Source: Lepidonotus clava
Lineage: Eukaryota; Annelida; Polychaeta; Phyllodocida; Polynoidae
Length of the DNA stretch: 64,000 bases
Assembly: GCA_936440205.1 (NCBI GenBank)
Contig: OW387134.1
Coordinates: 66,057,427-66,121,426 of the forward strand
Direction of reading: 5' to 3'
Numbering within the stretch: the first letter of the stretch is position 1; each line of letters starts with the position of its first letter. Below the pieces are notes generated by a model. The model worked only from the letters and a program-made list of their open reading frames with translations, was not told the DNA's origin and did no database searches. Positions 45,541 through 56,030 of this stretch are shown here, one piece after another. The translations under genes were made by a program, and so were the position numbers.

Positions 45541-46301
45541 TATCGGACCATTCCAGTAACCTGACAAATACTTCATGCTATCAGAACTTGTGATGTTTTA
45601 GTAAGGAATTCCACGCCCTCTTTTTATATGCGAAAAGTTAATGAGAGATCTTCGTTTTGGATTCGTGATCTCTCATAGCGTTTTTGTGATTCTTATCATC
45701 TAAAAGATATCACCTAGACTTTGAAGGATAAGATATTATATGTCAGCATTTTACCAGAGGCTTTGAATACAGTAATTATAAATCTAACATATATAGCGTG
45801 TTTTGATAACATAATAAGCGTTAGTTCACTTCATATGAACTTAACACGCAAGACATAACCGATGTTTATTGAATCAGTTGAGCTTCTCAGTTGAATCATC
45901 TTCCAGGTTGGGTTGGTGAAATGTATTTGATTTCAAACCGTCAGATCTAATTTTCAGGTACAAAAGAGTGTTATTATTCTAATGTTTTCTCATGGGGTTC
46001 TGATACTTGGAAGTTGGGGAAACTTATCATGTTTGCTTTTGAGGTTGCTCTCGGTTTCTTGCAGTTGAATTCTCATGACCAAAATAAGAAACAAAAACTA
46101 GAGTTTAACGCGGAACCTTCAGGGATTGGTTACGTTTTCCATAGACCCTTTTGACGAGGTGAAACCTTATAATGTGATGCCTATAAAGTGTGTGGTGTGT
46201 ACTCAGGACTAGTCAAGTCTATTACTTTGTCAACATTGGGCGTATATATCTTCACCGACACACAACAATTTGTTTTAATTTACACCGGATTTGACAATAA
46301 A
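45541..46301. other. No gene seen
   Basis: AT-rich; UTR or intergenic. Confidence 0.45.
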
Positions 46302-46549
46302 ACACCATACCCACTAACCGACGGTACCGACGTTGGCATAAAATTACCATACATGGTTAATAAGGATTGGCGTGATCAGCGCCGACCGTAGCTTCTGACA
46401 TTGGTGCCAACCGTTGCCACTGATGCTGACGTTGACGCTGATTTTGTGTGGGTATCCCTGGTCTGAGCAGAGTCGGCTGACAGCCGTGCCGACATTGGTG
46501 CCGACGTCGGTGCCGATTCATCCCACAATCGCTTAGTGGGTATGGTGCT
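46302..46549. mobile_element. AGCC-type MITE (ACCATACCCAC)
   Basis: The left ACACCATACCCACTAACCG and right CGCTTAGTGGGTATGGTGCT are inverted. The interior repeats CCGACNTTGGNGCCGAC blocks in both orientations. Confidence 0.85.
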
Positions 46550-49500
46550 GAAGCACATAACCAATGATATTGATTCTCACCAGGCTGTGTATTTGACAAA
46601 GCTTCTTATTAAACTTATAATTAATCAGCATTTTACAAAAAAAAAGGTATATGAGTTTGCTTGCCGAAAATCGATTTCAATCCACTGGGAGATATAATTG
46701 ACTTGGCAAGACACTTAAGTTCCTACTGCTATACTCTTGGCATTGGTTCAAAACAAAAATAATTGCTACTTCTCTGTGTTCACTAACAAGTTTTATATTA
46801 TGATTCTCAGACTTTACCTTATGTCACTGCTTGTTGTTTGACATTCCATAAGTACCAGATCTGCGTATCTTTACAAGAAAAGTATTGTTTTCTACAAATA
46901 GAGAAATGACCCATCTTAATGCTATTTGATGGTGAACACCAGTTTCATAGCACTGTAAAATAACTATTGTTCTGGGCCTGATTCTCTTCCATACAGTATT
47001 ACCACATCACCTTTGGGAACTATAGATGGGTGACTCAAATTATGAATGTCCCATGGTTTATGTCTATTTCAACTGGCTTGAGTGGTCCTTTGAAAATCAA
47101 ATCCCTGAAGGGAAATCAGTATGGCTGACCCAAGACTTTGTGTAGCTTATGTATGGTTCATGAGACAGCCTTTTCCTTTATTATCGTCCCTAAGGTTTGA
47201 TTTACCCACGTGGAGCTAACTTCCTTAATTATAATCATTGGTTTACAATGTGTCTAATGGTTTCCCCTTTCAACCATTGACAACCCTACACCAACCAGAT
47301 GTGTGTCTATTCCCTAAATCCTGTCTGTACGCTAATTATAAGCTCAGGAAAGCAAGTGGTATTCTGGTACATACAATTAGCCTTATCCTATCATTATGTC
47401 GTTTCAAAACCTACTCTGTACTGAAAATATGTAAGTGATAATATCAGTAAAATGCAAGTGTATTTGCAAGAATGAACATAGGCAAAGTAAGAGATGTTAG
47501 ACTTACCGTGTGAGAGTGGTTGAAGATGTAAGTGTGTATACATGCAATATGTATGAGCTAGCTACCCTAAGCATGTTGTTACTAGCGTAGTTCCCAAGTT
47601 ATCGTTGTTGTTTTATAGGTAGAATGTTGATTTTTGATTTCATTTTGAGCTATAGTGGTACATTTATCAATGTAGTGTTCACTGCCTTTCAGTTGCAATC
47701 TTATTCAATACATCAGGGTGCATGTCAAAAGAAAAGTACGTTTCTGTATGGTTCGGTCAACCTGCAAAGCAATTGCAACGTCCTGATTTTTACACTTCAT
47801 ACAGAGGCCTGAAACTGTCAAAGAAATAGTTGGGGTGACACACCACATTCACCAGCATATTGCCTTCAGTGCTGAATTGAAACAGACTATATTAATCATA
47901 TGTCAGCAAAACAGCCCAGAACCCAAATAAGCTCAAGACGCAAACCCTTGCTTTGTGTTTATCAAACTAAGATTGCACATTTTGAAAAGAATCTTGAATC
48001 TAGCTAGGCTAATCAGGTCATAAGGCCTAGGTTTCTATAGTAACGTTCTGCAAGTTTCAGTGGTGCAATAAATTACCAAAGAATCACATAAAAGGAGAGA
48101 TACCTTTTTGTAGTGTAAACTACTAAAAACATTTGAGGTGAATTTAAGTGCTGTTCTGGTAACTATTCAACAAACTTTGGTGTCAGTTGATATCATACTA
48201 AGTCTAACTATCCTGCCACTTAATACCGAATACACATGAGCAAATCCTTCATTTGAAGCTGATTTCTCATCAAAAGTTTTATTGTTGGCATGAAATTTAG
48301 ATCTTGGTTTACAGTATAGTGATGTGTATAGTGTGACAATACTTTTGGGGTTGTAATTAAAGTGCACTCTTGTATTCATTTCCAAATAATATGTAACCAA
48401 GAGGAATCCACCATATACAAGGTACAAAACGTGACAGTCTAATGGAAAAATAAATCATACAGGGAATGCATATTAAAAAAAGTAAACGGATCATTTAGAA
48501 CATTACAACTAAAACACAGTGCCCCGTACATTTTCTATCATTTAAGCAATTTTAGGTATAGGATTTACCACCAATACATTTCCCGGTACTTGACACAGAC
48601 TTTTGTCACCAATTTTGATAAGGATTGCAATTTACCAAATAAGAGTCAGGTTAAGAAACACTTCGACTGAATCTATCAATTCTAAATATGCTATAGAGTA
48701 CCAACTTCGTTCAAGGGCTCTATTGTTGTTGCACCATGGCATGCAATACATGAAAAGTGAAACTTACATCTTGTTAATACAAGTAGAACAGTATTGTCTC
48801 ACTATACATGAATTTACGACCAATTCATTCAGTGCAGTCGATAGTCAGCAGGCTTATATCCAAGCTTAATCCCCTCCGTTCTGTGATAGCATATGTACGC
48901 TTCATAATGATATTAAACAATGGGTAAATGTTAAGGAAAGCAATAAGTGTAAAGAGAGCACAGCATCCATCAAGGAATGGCTCACCAAAAGTTGCCGATG
49001 GTCCAACCATGTACGCCATACCGTAATAATTATAGTATAATATTCGTGACTAGTGGGATATGATCCATATTCACATTAAACCTGATTTTCAGTGTAGTAG
49101 AACAACTTTGAAATAGTGTTTCAGATGGGCATCCCCTTGTCAGTTGGGCATTGGGGTCCGAGGTGTACTTACTGGCTCCAGATTTAACTGAGCATTGGGC
49201 GGTGTGTGAAAATAATATTTAAAGCCACGTACTTGCATAATCTCTTTTATTATTGCATATTTTATAATTGATTATGTGATACACCAAGCGTGTTCTTTTT
49301 TGGTGGCATACAGGGACATGTATGCGTCTGGTTGGCAATGCCTGTAACATTATTATTATTATTATTATTTACTCCTAGGAATTTTCAGTTTTGGATTGTG
49401 AAGACATAAAGTGTATATAACGATATCACAAGCGAGTATGTAATCATTGTTTTTGCGTGTACCTCATCAATGGATAATCTAAATTGACGAGATCATAAAA

Positions 49501-50944
49501 AGCATTGGACTCTCCAGACGGCCATCTGCAATTGGGTCTACTATTCATGAACTATGAGGGACAACAATATTTCTGAAGTTACAATGGATGATGACATAAC
49601 AAACTTAAAATTATCAGAGTTTGAAACCTGATAATAAAGTCGATGTAATAATGTAGCTTCAGTTTTTTTCAAATACCCAAAATAAATCAAATCAGGGGAC
49701 CCTCTCAGTTGAACTGTTCCTGGTGTCCCTTTTATATATAAAGCACAGCATCTTTTGGTAATATTGCAAAGTCTGAGTAGGTACATTTGTACTCTGTATC
49801 CAGGTTGGGGGCCCTTGGTTGCCTCCACTTATATATACATGTACCAGGGCCAAGGTGCTTGGTTGCCTCCACTTATATATCCATGTACCAGGGCCAGGGT
49901 GACAACTCCCAAAGCTACTCCGACTGTCTCCACCCCTAGCCTCACACTGTGTACTGCGGCCTCTATGTTTGACCACCGTGGCTGTGTCTGGAGAGTGGAG
50001 CACGCCAACGTATGACTCATTTATACTGCGAAACACACTTGGTGAAACAAATAAACATATTTTACTACGCCCTGTGTTTGATTTCCATAATATATTTGTA
50101 ATTCTCTTTTTTTTTTTATCTTTATTTGCTCGTCAGCAGAGTCCTCTTATCTTCCATACCTTAAATTATGATACGTATATACATGTATGCTGGAGCAACC
50201 CATGTCTTGGATAACGAAATTAATACTCTGATTCTTTCTTCTTATTGTATTCAAGTGAATGGTCATTACTCCCATAATCAAGTATGTCAGATTATCAGCT
50301 GAAATAATTATTACGTATGCAACAAATATTTGAAAACAGAGAGATATCTCTTATGCGGTTGGTATAACACATAGTTAAAAAATAAACGTCGTGTCATGCC
50401 TCTATGGGCATTGCAGCTCATTGCCTCCCCCTGGTGTTAATTCAGATGTACTACTTACCCCACTGCTTCCTTACCTCCATATACACAATGCCCTATTCCC
50501 TCCAATAACCAGCTACACCTCCACTGGTCACTCAAAGTTTGACCCTTACCCCCAGCAACCAGCTCCAACCTCCAACTCCCTATATAAACCTCCATTCACC
50601 TCACCTCCCCATCCTTCTTCCTCAGTCCCCAGTCACATACACATCGCAGTTCCCCACCCACCCGCACCTTATTTATTAGCCCTCAGTGGCTTTTTATCAT
50701 CGTCTTATTTGCCTATTTTATATGTCATCTTAATAAATAAATTATATCTTACTTAATAAACATTTTATAGGCCAGCTCTCGCTCACATTGTTCCTTATAC
50801 ACCGGGGTTAGGGGTAATGCATCATTCATTGAAAAATTGAAACACCGATACCAGAATGATATTCTAAAAATTGTGTAACTATGAGACAGACAGCAGAATT
50901 GCTTGATGAAACAAATTCCATCATAAATGCTTCATATTACTATT
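46550..50944. other. Intergenic, no gene seen
   Basis: AT-rich and largely unique. An (ATT)n run lies at 49350-49370. Two short near-copies of GCCTCCACTTATATAT.CATGTACCAGGG occur at 49819 and 49866. The C-rich stretch 50400-50660 has a 121-aa Pro/Ser/Thr frame without domain support. No RNA gene was recognised. Confidence 0.5.
50423..50437 (-). promoter_or_regulatory. CTCF-like motif, minus strand
   Basis: On the minus strand the sequence reads CACCAGGGGGAGGC, matching the core of the 19796 site. Motif match only. Confidence 0.3.
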
Positions 50945-51232
50945 CTTTGACTTTGTATTGGTATTTTCTATCAATAAGTGAGTGTGATCAAATGTAGAAA
51001 ATGTATAGAAACCACCAATAGAATAGTTAAATGCAATGATAACAACAAATTCTCTCCATTGCCTTCTGCCTCCAAACTTTCATTTGACTTTGTATAGGCA
51101 TTTGATATCAATAACAGAACAAGATCAGATACAGAAAGTTGATAGAAGGCGCCACTAGAATATTTAACTGCAATAGGGCCTATAACAATTATCAAATTCT
51201 CTCCATTCCCTTTTGCCTCCAGACTTGCGTTC
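50945..51232. repeat. Tandem duplication, ~140 bp
   Basis: TTTGACTTTGTATNGGNATTT to CAAATTCTCTCCATTNCC and TTNTGCCTCCA occurs twice, starting near 50946 and 51085. Confidence 0.75.
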
Positions 51233-51341
51233 CGTGGCTATGGCATTGAAGTTAGCAAATGCAGGATAATGCACTGAAATCTTAGTCCCTGACGTTGACG
51301 TTCATTTCGCCTTATTTTGGTCCAATAATCTATTAAATAAC

Positions 51342-51347
51342 TTTATT
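51342..51347 (-). terminator. Poly(A) signal of the PhoD-like gene
   Basis: AATAAA on the minus strand, only 16 nt beyond the stop codon. A 3' UTR of roughly 35-45 nt would follow. Confidence 0.6.
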
Positions 51348-51363
51348 TACAACTTATTCAGTA

Positions 51364-54300
51364 TCAAAGAACTGCACAAGAGCAGCTCTCAGAGCGTTCC
51401 TCCCAGTCCTTCTCGGTGGAGTGTTTGATCGTGACCCCCTCCTGGTGCACCAGCTTCACCTTATACTGGAGGGCAGGCACGAACCTGTCTATACTGATCA
51501 CGGCGTAGTTACACAGGTTGATCCAGTCATAATGCCTGTACGTGTAGTCCCCATAAGACTCGCTGAAGTTGAGCAGGAACCTCACTGCGGCCATGCCCAC
51601 CATGCCGGGCCTCTCGTTGTTTATCGCCGAGGACGTGATCTGACGACACACCAGCTCCCTGGCGCCCCCTGTCGGGGGGTTGTAGAACACGTCGGTGAAC
51701 CCGGCGATGTGCACGTCTCCGCTGACCACCGCCAGGTCGCGCGTCGGGTCGGCCGACCGCCAGGATCTGGGGGTGACCAAAATTCAATAAATAGTCACGA
51801 TTCCAAATTTTGGGTTCGTGATGGATTCGTGGTCATAAATCTCAGGTATTAATTTTTTTCATTTTTTTTTTTCATTTTTTTCCATTTCCAAACTATCCCA
51901 TTATACTCTAATGTTCTTCTCGGAGATAAGACAAAGTGATTTATATACAGATAAAACTTTATAAAGGGAATTTTGCATGTTTTAGAGGGTTCGTGATCAC
52001 TCACAAAGGTTCGTGAATGTTTTCTGGACAGACCCTAGGTTCGTGAGAGACAAAAACATTATCACGAATATTCGTGAAAGTTTTTTGGTCGCCATACCTG
52101 GGGTGACGACCAAAGAAATTTCACGCATCAATTTTATCATTCAAAGGGCTCCAGAAAACACTCCTATATCTAAAAAATGATGCTTGAATGTGTAAAAAAA
52201 GATGTCTGACGGATTCATGAGTGAAAATGTCCATACAGAAACTTGTATGAATAAAGTATAAATATTTGCCGAATATGCTTCATTATATCTATTAGAAAAA
52301 AATTTCATGAATCTAAAATTTTGTGCTTTTACACAAATCCAATTTTTGGAATCGTGGGCATAAGTTTTGTGATTTCTTTTGGTTGTCATACCAGAGACAT
52401 TGTATATATATATATAGGATAATCGAGCCTGGAAAGCCAGGGGGAAACCTGCTATGCACTACAGGCCTGCCACCTAGGTGCTGGTTGGACTAGATTTGGG
52501 TTGACCATGATGTCCATGGTAAAAATAGCTAGTGTGGTGTCACTTGCTATTTAGAAATAACATTGGTAATGACCAGACCTTGGTCATAGTTGATTGCACC
52601 AGCCACTAGGGGAATGAGCACATAGGCCCAAAGAGAAGCTTTCCAGTCTCTATAATTATTATATCCTATATACATACAAGGTCTCTGGTCATACCTGATG
52701 AGCGTGAAGAGCGCCTCCAGGTCCCTCTGGTGGCGCATGTTGATGAAACACTTCAGGTCGTCAGCCCTGTCGGCAGCACCAGACACCAACTCGTTGATCT
52801 TCTTCTTGAGAAAGACGAGCGGGAGGGGGCACACCATGATCCAGAACTTGACGTCTGGGTTCTCAAAGTTGTCCTTGACCGCTTCCATCTGAGGGTTGCC
52901 GTAGTAGCTGACGTCGCCCTCCTCTCTGTTGGACTTGTTGAGGGACCACACGGTCCGGGAGTCGAGCATCATGACCCCCAGCGGGCCGAAGGTCAAGGCG
53001 AAGAACTCATTGAAGAAGTGATTTGTGTCCCTGTGTAAGAATTGAAAAATGCTAAGAAATTATTGAAGAAAGTGTTATTAGCCAGATTTGATGTCTAGTT
53101 TAAAATACTGTTTAAATTTTATCACTATTTACATTGGTTCAAAAGTTACAGCAAGTCATATATGGTACTTTAGTTTTACCCTCTCAAAATGACGTGTATA
53201 TTTAGAAGGCTCAGTGTGCAGCTCAAGGGCAAATTAGAAAGCAAAGCTATGTTATTTTGAAGGGAAAATAATGTAGATAAATATTCTTGCAGATTCGTCA
53301 AATATCTTTTCGACCTTCTGTCTTCATTTTATATGTGACACTCGGTCACAGCTTTTAATTACCTCAAAAACACTTTTTGAGGGATAAACTTATGGAACGT
53401 AATAAACCTACCTGTGTACGATATCAGGGTCCCAGAGGGCACGCTGGTATTCGTGGAAGACGTCGAGGGCAATGCGCCCCAGGAAGAACTCGGCCGACGT
53501 CGGGTCCGAGTCTTCGGGGACGCTGCCGAAGTCGTCCCGGATGTCGTGGTCATCGAGAATCATCAGGTTAGAGACACGCGCCATGACATTGGCCTTGTAC
53601 TTCCGGTTCAAGGTCAGGCGGTACTCCTCGCGGTAGATCTCCCTGACCTGCTCTTTGACCTCGTGGGTGTGCCAGTCGTTCTTGTTGGGTATGTCGTGGA
53701 GGACCCTTCGGGCCTGGACATAAGGGATAGTCTGGTCGCTCGTTTCCGGGTCCAGCACCGTCCGGCTGGCCACAATCTCCTTATTGGCGAGATTATGCGA
53801 GACATCGCCGTCAATGTACACATTATCGCCCATGTGAAGTAGGATGTGGATGTCGTCCTTCTTGGACTCCATCCGCCGCCACATCTCCCTCCACATGTCC
53901 ACCTCCCCAGGGTCGAACCGCCTCTTGTCGCAGCTCACCATGGCGACGTTGATGCTGCGTATGAGGTATATTACATACAAATTGAAAAATGCTCACAAAA
54001 TAATGAGGAATGTATTATCAGACAGATTCAGTGTCTGGTTTAATATGTTTTTTTAATTGTATTTCTATCTGCATTGGTTCAAGATTTGCAGCCAGTTATA
54101 CATGGTTCTCCGGCTTTGCTCTGTCAAAATGATGTGTATTTCGAAGGGTTACTGCGCAGGGTGCAAATTACAAACTAAATATGTCATTTTGAATTAAAAA
54201 TAATGTAGATAAATATTATTGTAGGTTCAGCAAATATCACCTTGAGTGAGTGATTTCTTCAGTGAGTGATTTCATAAGTCATTTCATAAGTGAAAAACTC

Positions 54301-55075
54301 GGTCACAGCTTTTACCTCAAAAACAGGGGACCCTTTTTGATAGGAAAACTAGTGGAATGTATTATACCTACGTATGTCCTCCGGTAAAGTCCGAAACTCA
54401 CTCAGAACATCCTCCGTAACCACCGGCGCTTTTATCTGGTAGGTGGCATTGGGGATGAGGTTGTTGAATTTGAACACCCTGGGTGCCCTTGCCGGCATGT
54501 CGACCTCTACGGAGTGGTTGGTCTTGTGATCTTTGATCTCCAGGTGACCTTGACCTGAAATAGGTATATTTCATAAGAATTGAAAAATGCAAAAGAAAAT
54601 AAAAAGAATGAGAAATGTACGATCAGCCAGATTTGGTGTCTAATTTCATATCCTTTATGAATATTAATTTTACTTTGATCTACATTGGTTCAAAAGTTAC
54701 AGCCAGTTATTCATGGTAGGCCTACTCTGGCTTTGTCCTGTCAAAATGACATGCTCACTGAGCAGCTCGAGGGCAAATTACAAACCAAAGTTATATGTCA
54801 TTTTGAACGGAAAATGATTCTAGCAGGTTCATCAAATATATTTCTTTTTATCTTACATCTTCATTTTTCAAGTGAAAAACCTGGTCACAGCTTTACCTCA
54901 AAAACAGGGGACATTTTTTTTATTAGATAAACTGGTGGAATGTAATACACCTACCCGGAAGGACCTGCTGGAGGACGCAGGTCATGGTCGGCGTCTCCTC
55001 GTCCACCTCGAGGAGGACGCAGGCCGAGGTCTGCGTCACGTGACCCAGGATGGGCCCACACAGCAGCCTCACCAT
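51364..55075 (-). CDS. PhoD-like metallophosphatase, complete, five coding exons
   Basis: Exons on the minus strand are 55075-54955, 54554-54368, 53954-53412, 53030-52695 and 51766-51364. They join in frame to 1590 nt (529 residues plus stop). PhoD-family enzymes are metal-dependent phosphomonoesterases or phosphodiesterases; the substrate here is unknown. Residues 1-105 form a beta-rich N-terminal domain (GPILGHVTQTSACVLLEV, VFKFNNLIPNATYQI) as in PhoD_N. The catalytic part shows VSCDKRRF, HMGDNVYIDGD, LMILDDHDIRDDFG, GVMMLDSRTVW and VVSGDVHIAGF, covering the usual metal-binding Asp, Asn and His positions. No signal peptide or transmembrane helix is visible. The last residues are CSCAVL, so Cys-Ala-Val-Leu is a possible prenylation box. 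The start is chosen for its Kozak-like CACCATGG; an in-frame upstream frame is only a Pro/Ser run. Three introns are homologous to each other. Convergent with ADAM10. Confidence 0.94.
51661..51675 (-). promoter_or_regulatory. CTCF-like motif inside exon 5
   Basis: The minus strand reads CCGACAGGGGGCGCC. It lies in coding sequence, so codon constraint alone may explain it. Confidence 0.25.
51767..52100. mobile_element. MITE at the 3' end of PhoD intron 4
   Basis: The left end CTGGGGGTGACCAAAATTC starts at the exon 5 boundary, and the right end TTTTTTGGTCGCCATACC is inverted to it. The interior repeats TTCGTGA / TCACGAA. On the gene strand, the terminal CCCCCAG of this element is the splice acceptor. 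Confidence 0.65.
52098..52397. mobile_element. Second MITE of the same family in PhoD intron 4
   Basis: Left CCTGGGGTGACGACCAAAG and right TCTTTTGGTTGTCATACCAG are inverted ends, sharing the CTGGTATGACNACCAAA pattern with its neighbour. Confidence 0.7.
53031..53411 (-). mobile_element. PhoD intron 3, introner-like
   Basis: 381 nt, donor AG|GTAGGTTTATTACGTTCC, acceptor CTTACACAG|. Homologous along its length to introns 1 and 2; shared anchors on the + strand include CATTGGTTCAA (53132), TCAAAATGA (53183) and GGTCACAGCT (53344). TACACAG occurs both at the exon end and at the intron end, as a target-site duplication would. Confidence 0.85.
53955..54367 (-). mobile_element. PhoD intron 2, introner-like
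   Basis: 413 nt, donor CGTAG|GTATAATACATTCC, acceptor CATACGCAG|. The same anchors appear at 54072, 54124 and 54301. CATACG(T/C)AG flanks both ends (8 of 9 identical). The right end ATGTAATATACCT is the inverse of the left end AGGTATAATACAT, a terminal inverted repeat. Confidence 0.87.
54555..54954 (-). mobile_element. PhoD intron 1, introner-like
   Basis: 400 nt, donor G|GTAGGTGTATTACATTCC, acceptor ATACCTATTTCAG|. The same anchors appear at 54683, 54739 and 54893. The flanking duplication is weak (TTCCGG versus TTTCAG), consistent with greater age or a different end. Confidence 0.83.
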
Positions 55076-55176
55076 GGTGACGGGGGGGGGGGGAGGGGGG
55101 GGGGGAGAACGGGGGGGGGTGTGTTTGTCTGGTGATCCGCTTTGTGTAGAGTTATTCTGCTTACTCCAGCAACCCT
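55076..55176 (-). other. Likely 5' UTR segment of the PhoD-like gene
   Basis: Upstream of the start codon, the minus strand has a long broken C run (G run 55082-55119 on +). At 55177-55180 a good acceptor (TTCTCACTTCAG|AGGG) could open the exon at 55176. A strong minus-strand donor, ACAAG|GTAAGG at 58127, is a candidate upstream non-coding exon end; the join is unproven. Confidence 0.4.
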
Positions 55177-55261
55177 CTGAAGTGAGAAATGGTAAAGGAA
55201 TGAAGATTACATCAAGGTTGCCTACCAAACAATATCCACGAAAAAATCTTGACCCCTAAAG

Positions 55262-56030
55262 TGCAGCTCAACTGAAATTGAATTATTTTAAAAAGATTAG
55301 AAAATTTCTTAATGAACATGCTGCTAGAGTTGTTTACACAACAACAATATTGCCAATCTTTGAATATGCAGATTTTGTCTATGACCAAGGCATCAAATAT
55401 TTAAATGACGGTTTTCAAAAATTACAAAATCAGGGACTGTTAATAGTGTTTAATCAACTCAATAGGAGGTTTGATGATAGGGAGTCTACAGAAGTACTCC
55501 ACAGAAAGAGTAAGCTATTTAAATTAGAGTACAGGCGTAAATTACATCTTATTCAATTTGCTTTTACATTAAAATCTAACCAAGACTTAATTGATCATAG
55601 GGATATTAGGACCAGACGTCACATTTGTGTACTATTCGTAGTCCCTCATTATACACATTATAAAGTCCCAAAAAATCCAGTATATAGGGCAATTGTTGAA
55701 TGGAACAATTTGCCCGCAGAGGTATCATTGATAGATGATAGGAATAAGTTTAAAAACTGTGTTAAGAACTCAATCCAAAATCCGTATATATGACTTGTTG
55801 AAAAATTGATCTGTTGAATTGAATATTTGTTGTTCATTTCATTCATCTCATCTCATCTACCATTCATCATGCCATATTCATGGCTAGAATAGGATCTGAC
55901 TGCAACTCTATATAACCCGCCCACTAAGATTAGATCATATATTGTAAAGTGGGAGCGGGTGGAAGAACAGCTAAGCTGAACCTGAATACCCAAATAAAAA
56001 TTACCAAAAAAAAACCAAAAAAAAAACCAC
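55262..56030 (+). mobile_element. LINE, 5'-truncated, reverse-transcriptase C-terminus
   Basis: An open frame from 55278 to 55793 (171 aa) matches the thumb/C-terminal part of non-LTR reverse transcriptases: KKIRKFLNEHAARVVYTTTI, LPIFEYADFVY, GFQKLQNQGL, EWNNLPAEVSLI. This arrangement is typical of CR1/Jockey-like clades. A 3' UTR follows (GGAAGAACAGCTAAGCTGAA), ending in an A-rich tract near 55995-56030. The frame is intact but lacks the endonuclease and catalytic YADD region, so it is a dead-on-arrival copy. Confidence 0.8.

Noticed and set aside
50391-50756. 121-aa Pro/Ser/Thr frame
   Set aside because: C-rich composition, no domain, no splice or promoter context.
51421-51852. Plus-strand frames of 143, 102 and 142 aa at 51421, 52730 and 53414
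   Set aside because: Antisense shadows of the PhoD-like exons.
53031-54954. Introns 1-3 homologous because exon and intron were duplicated together
   Set aside because: The exons between them encode unrelated parts of one continuous domain and are not similar to each other.
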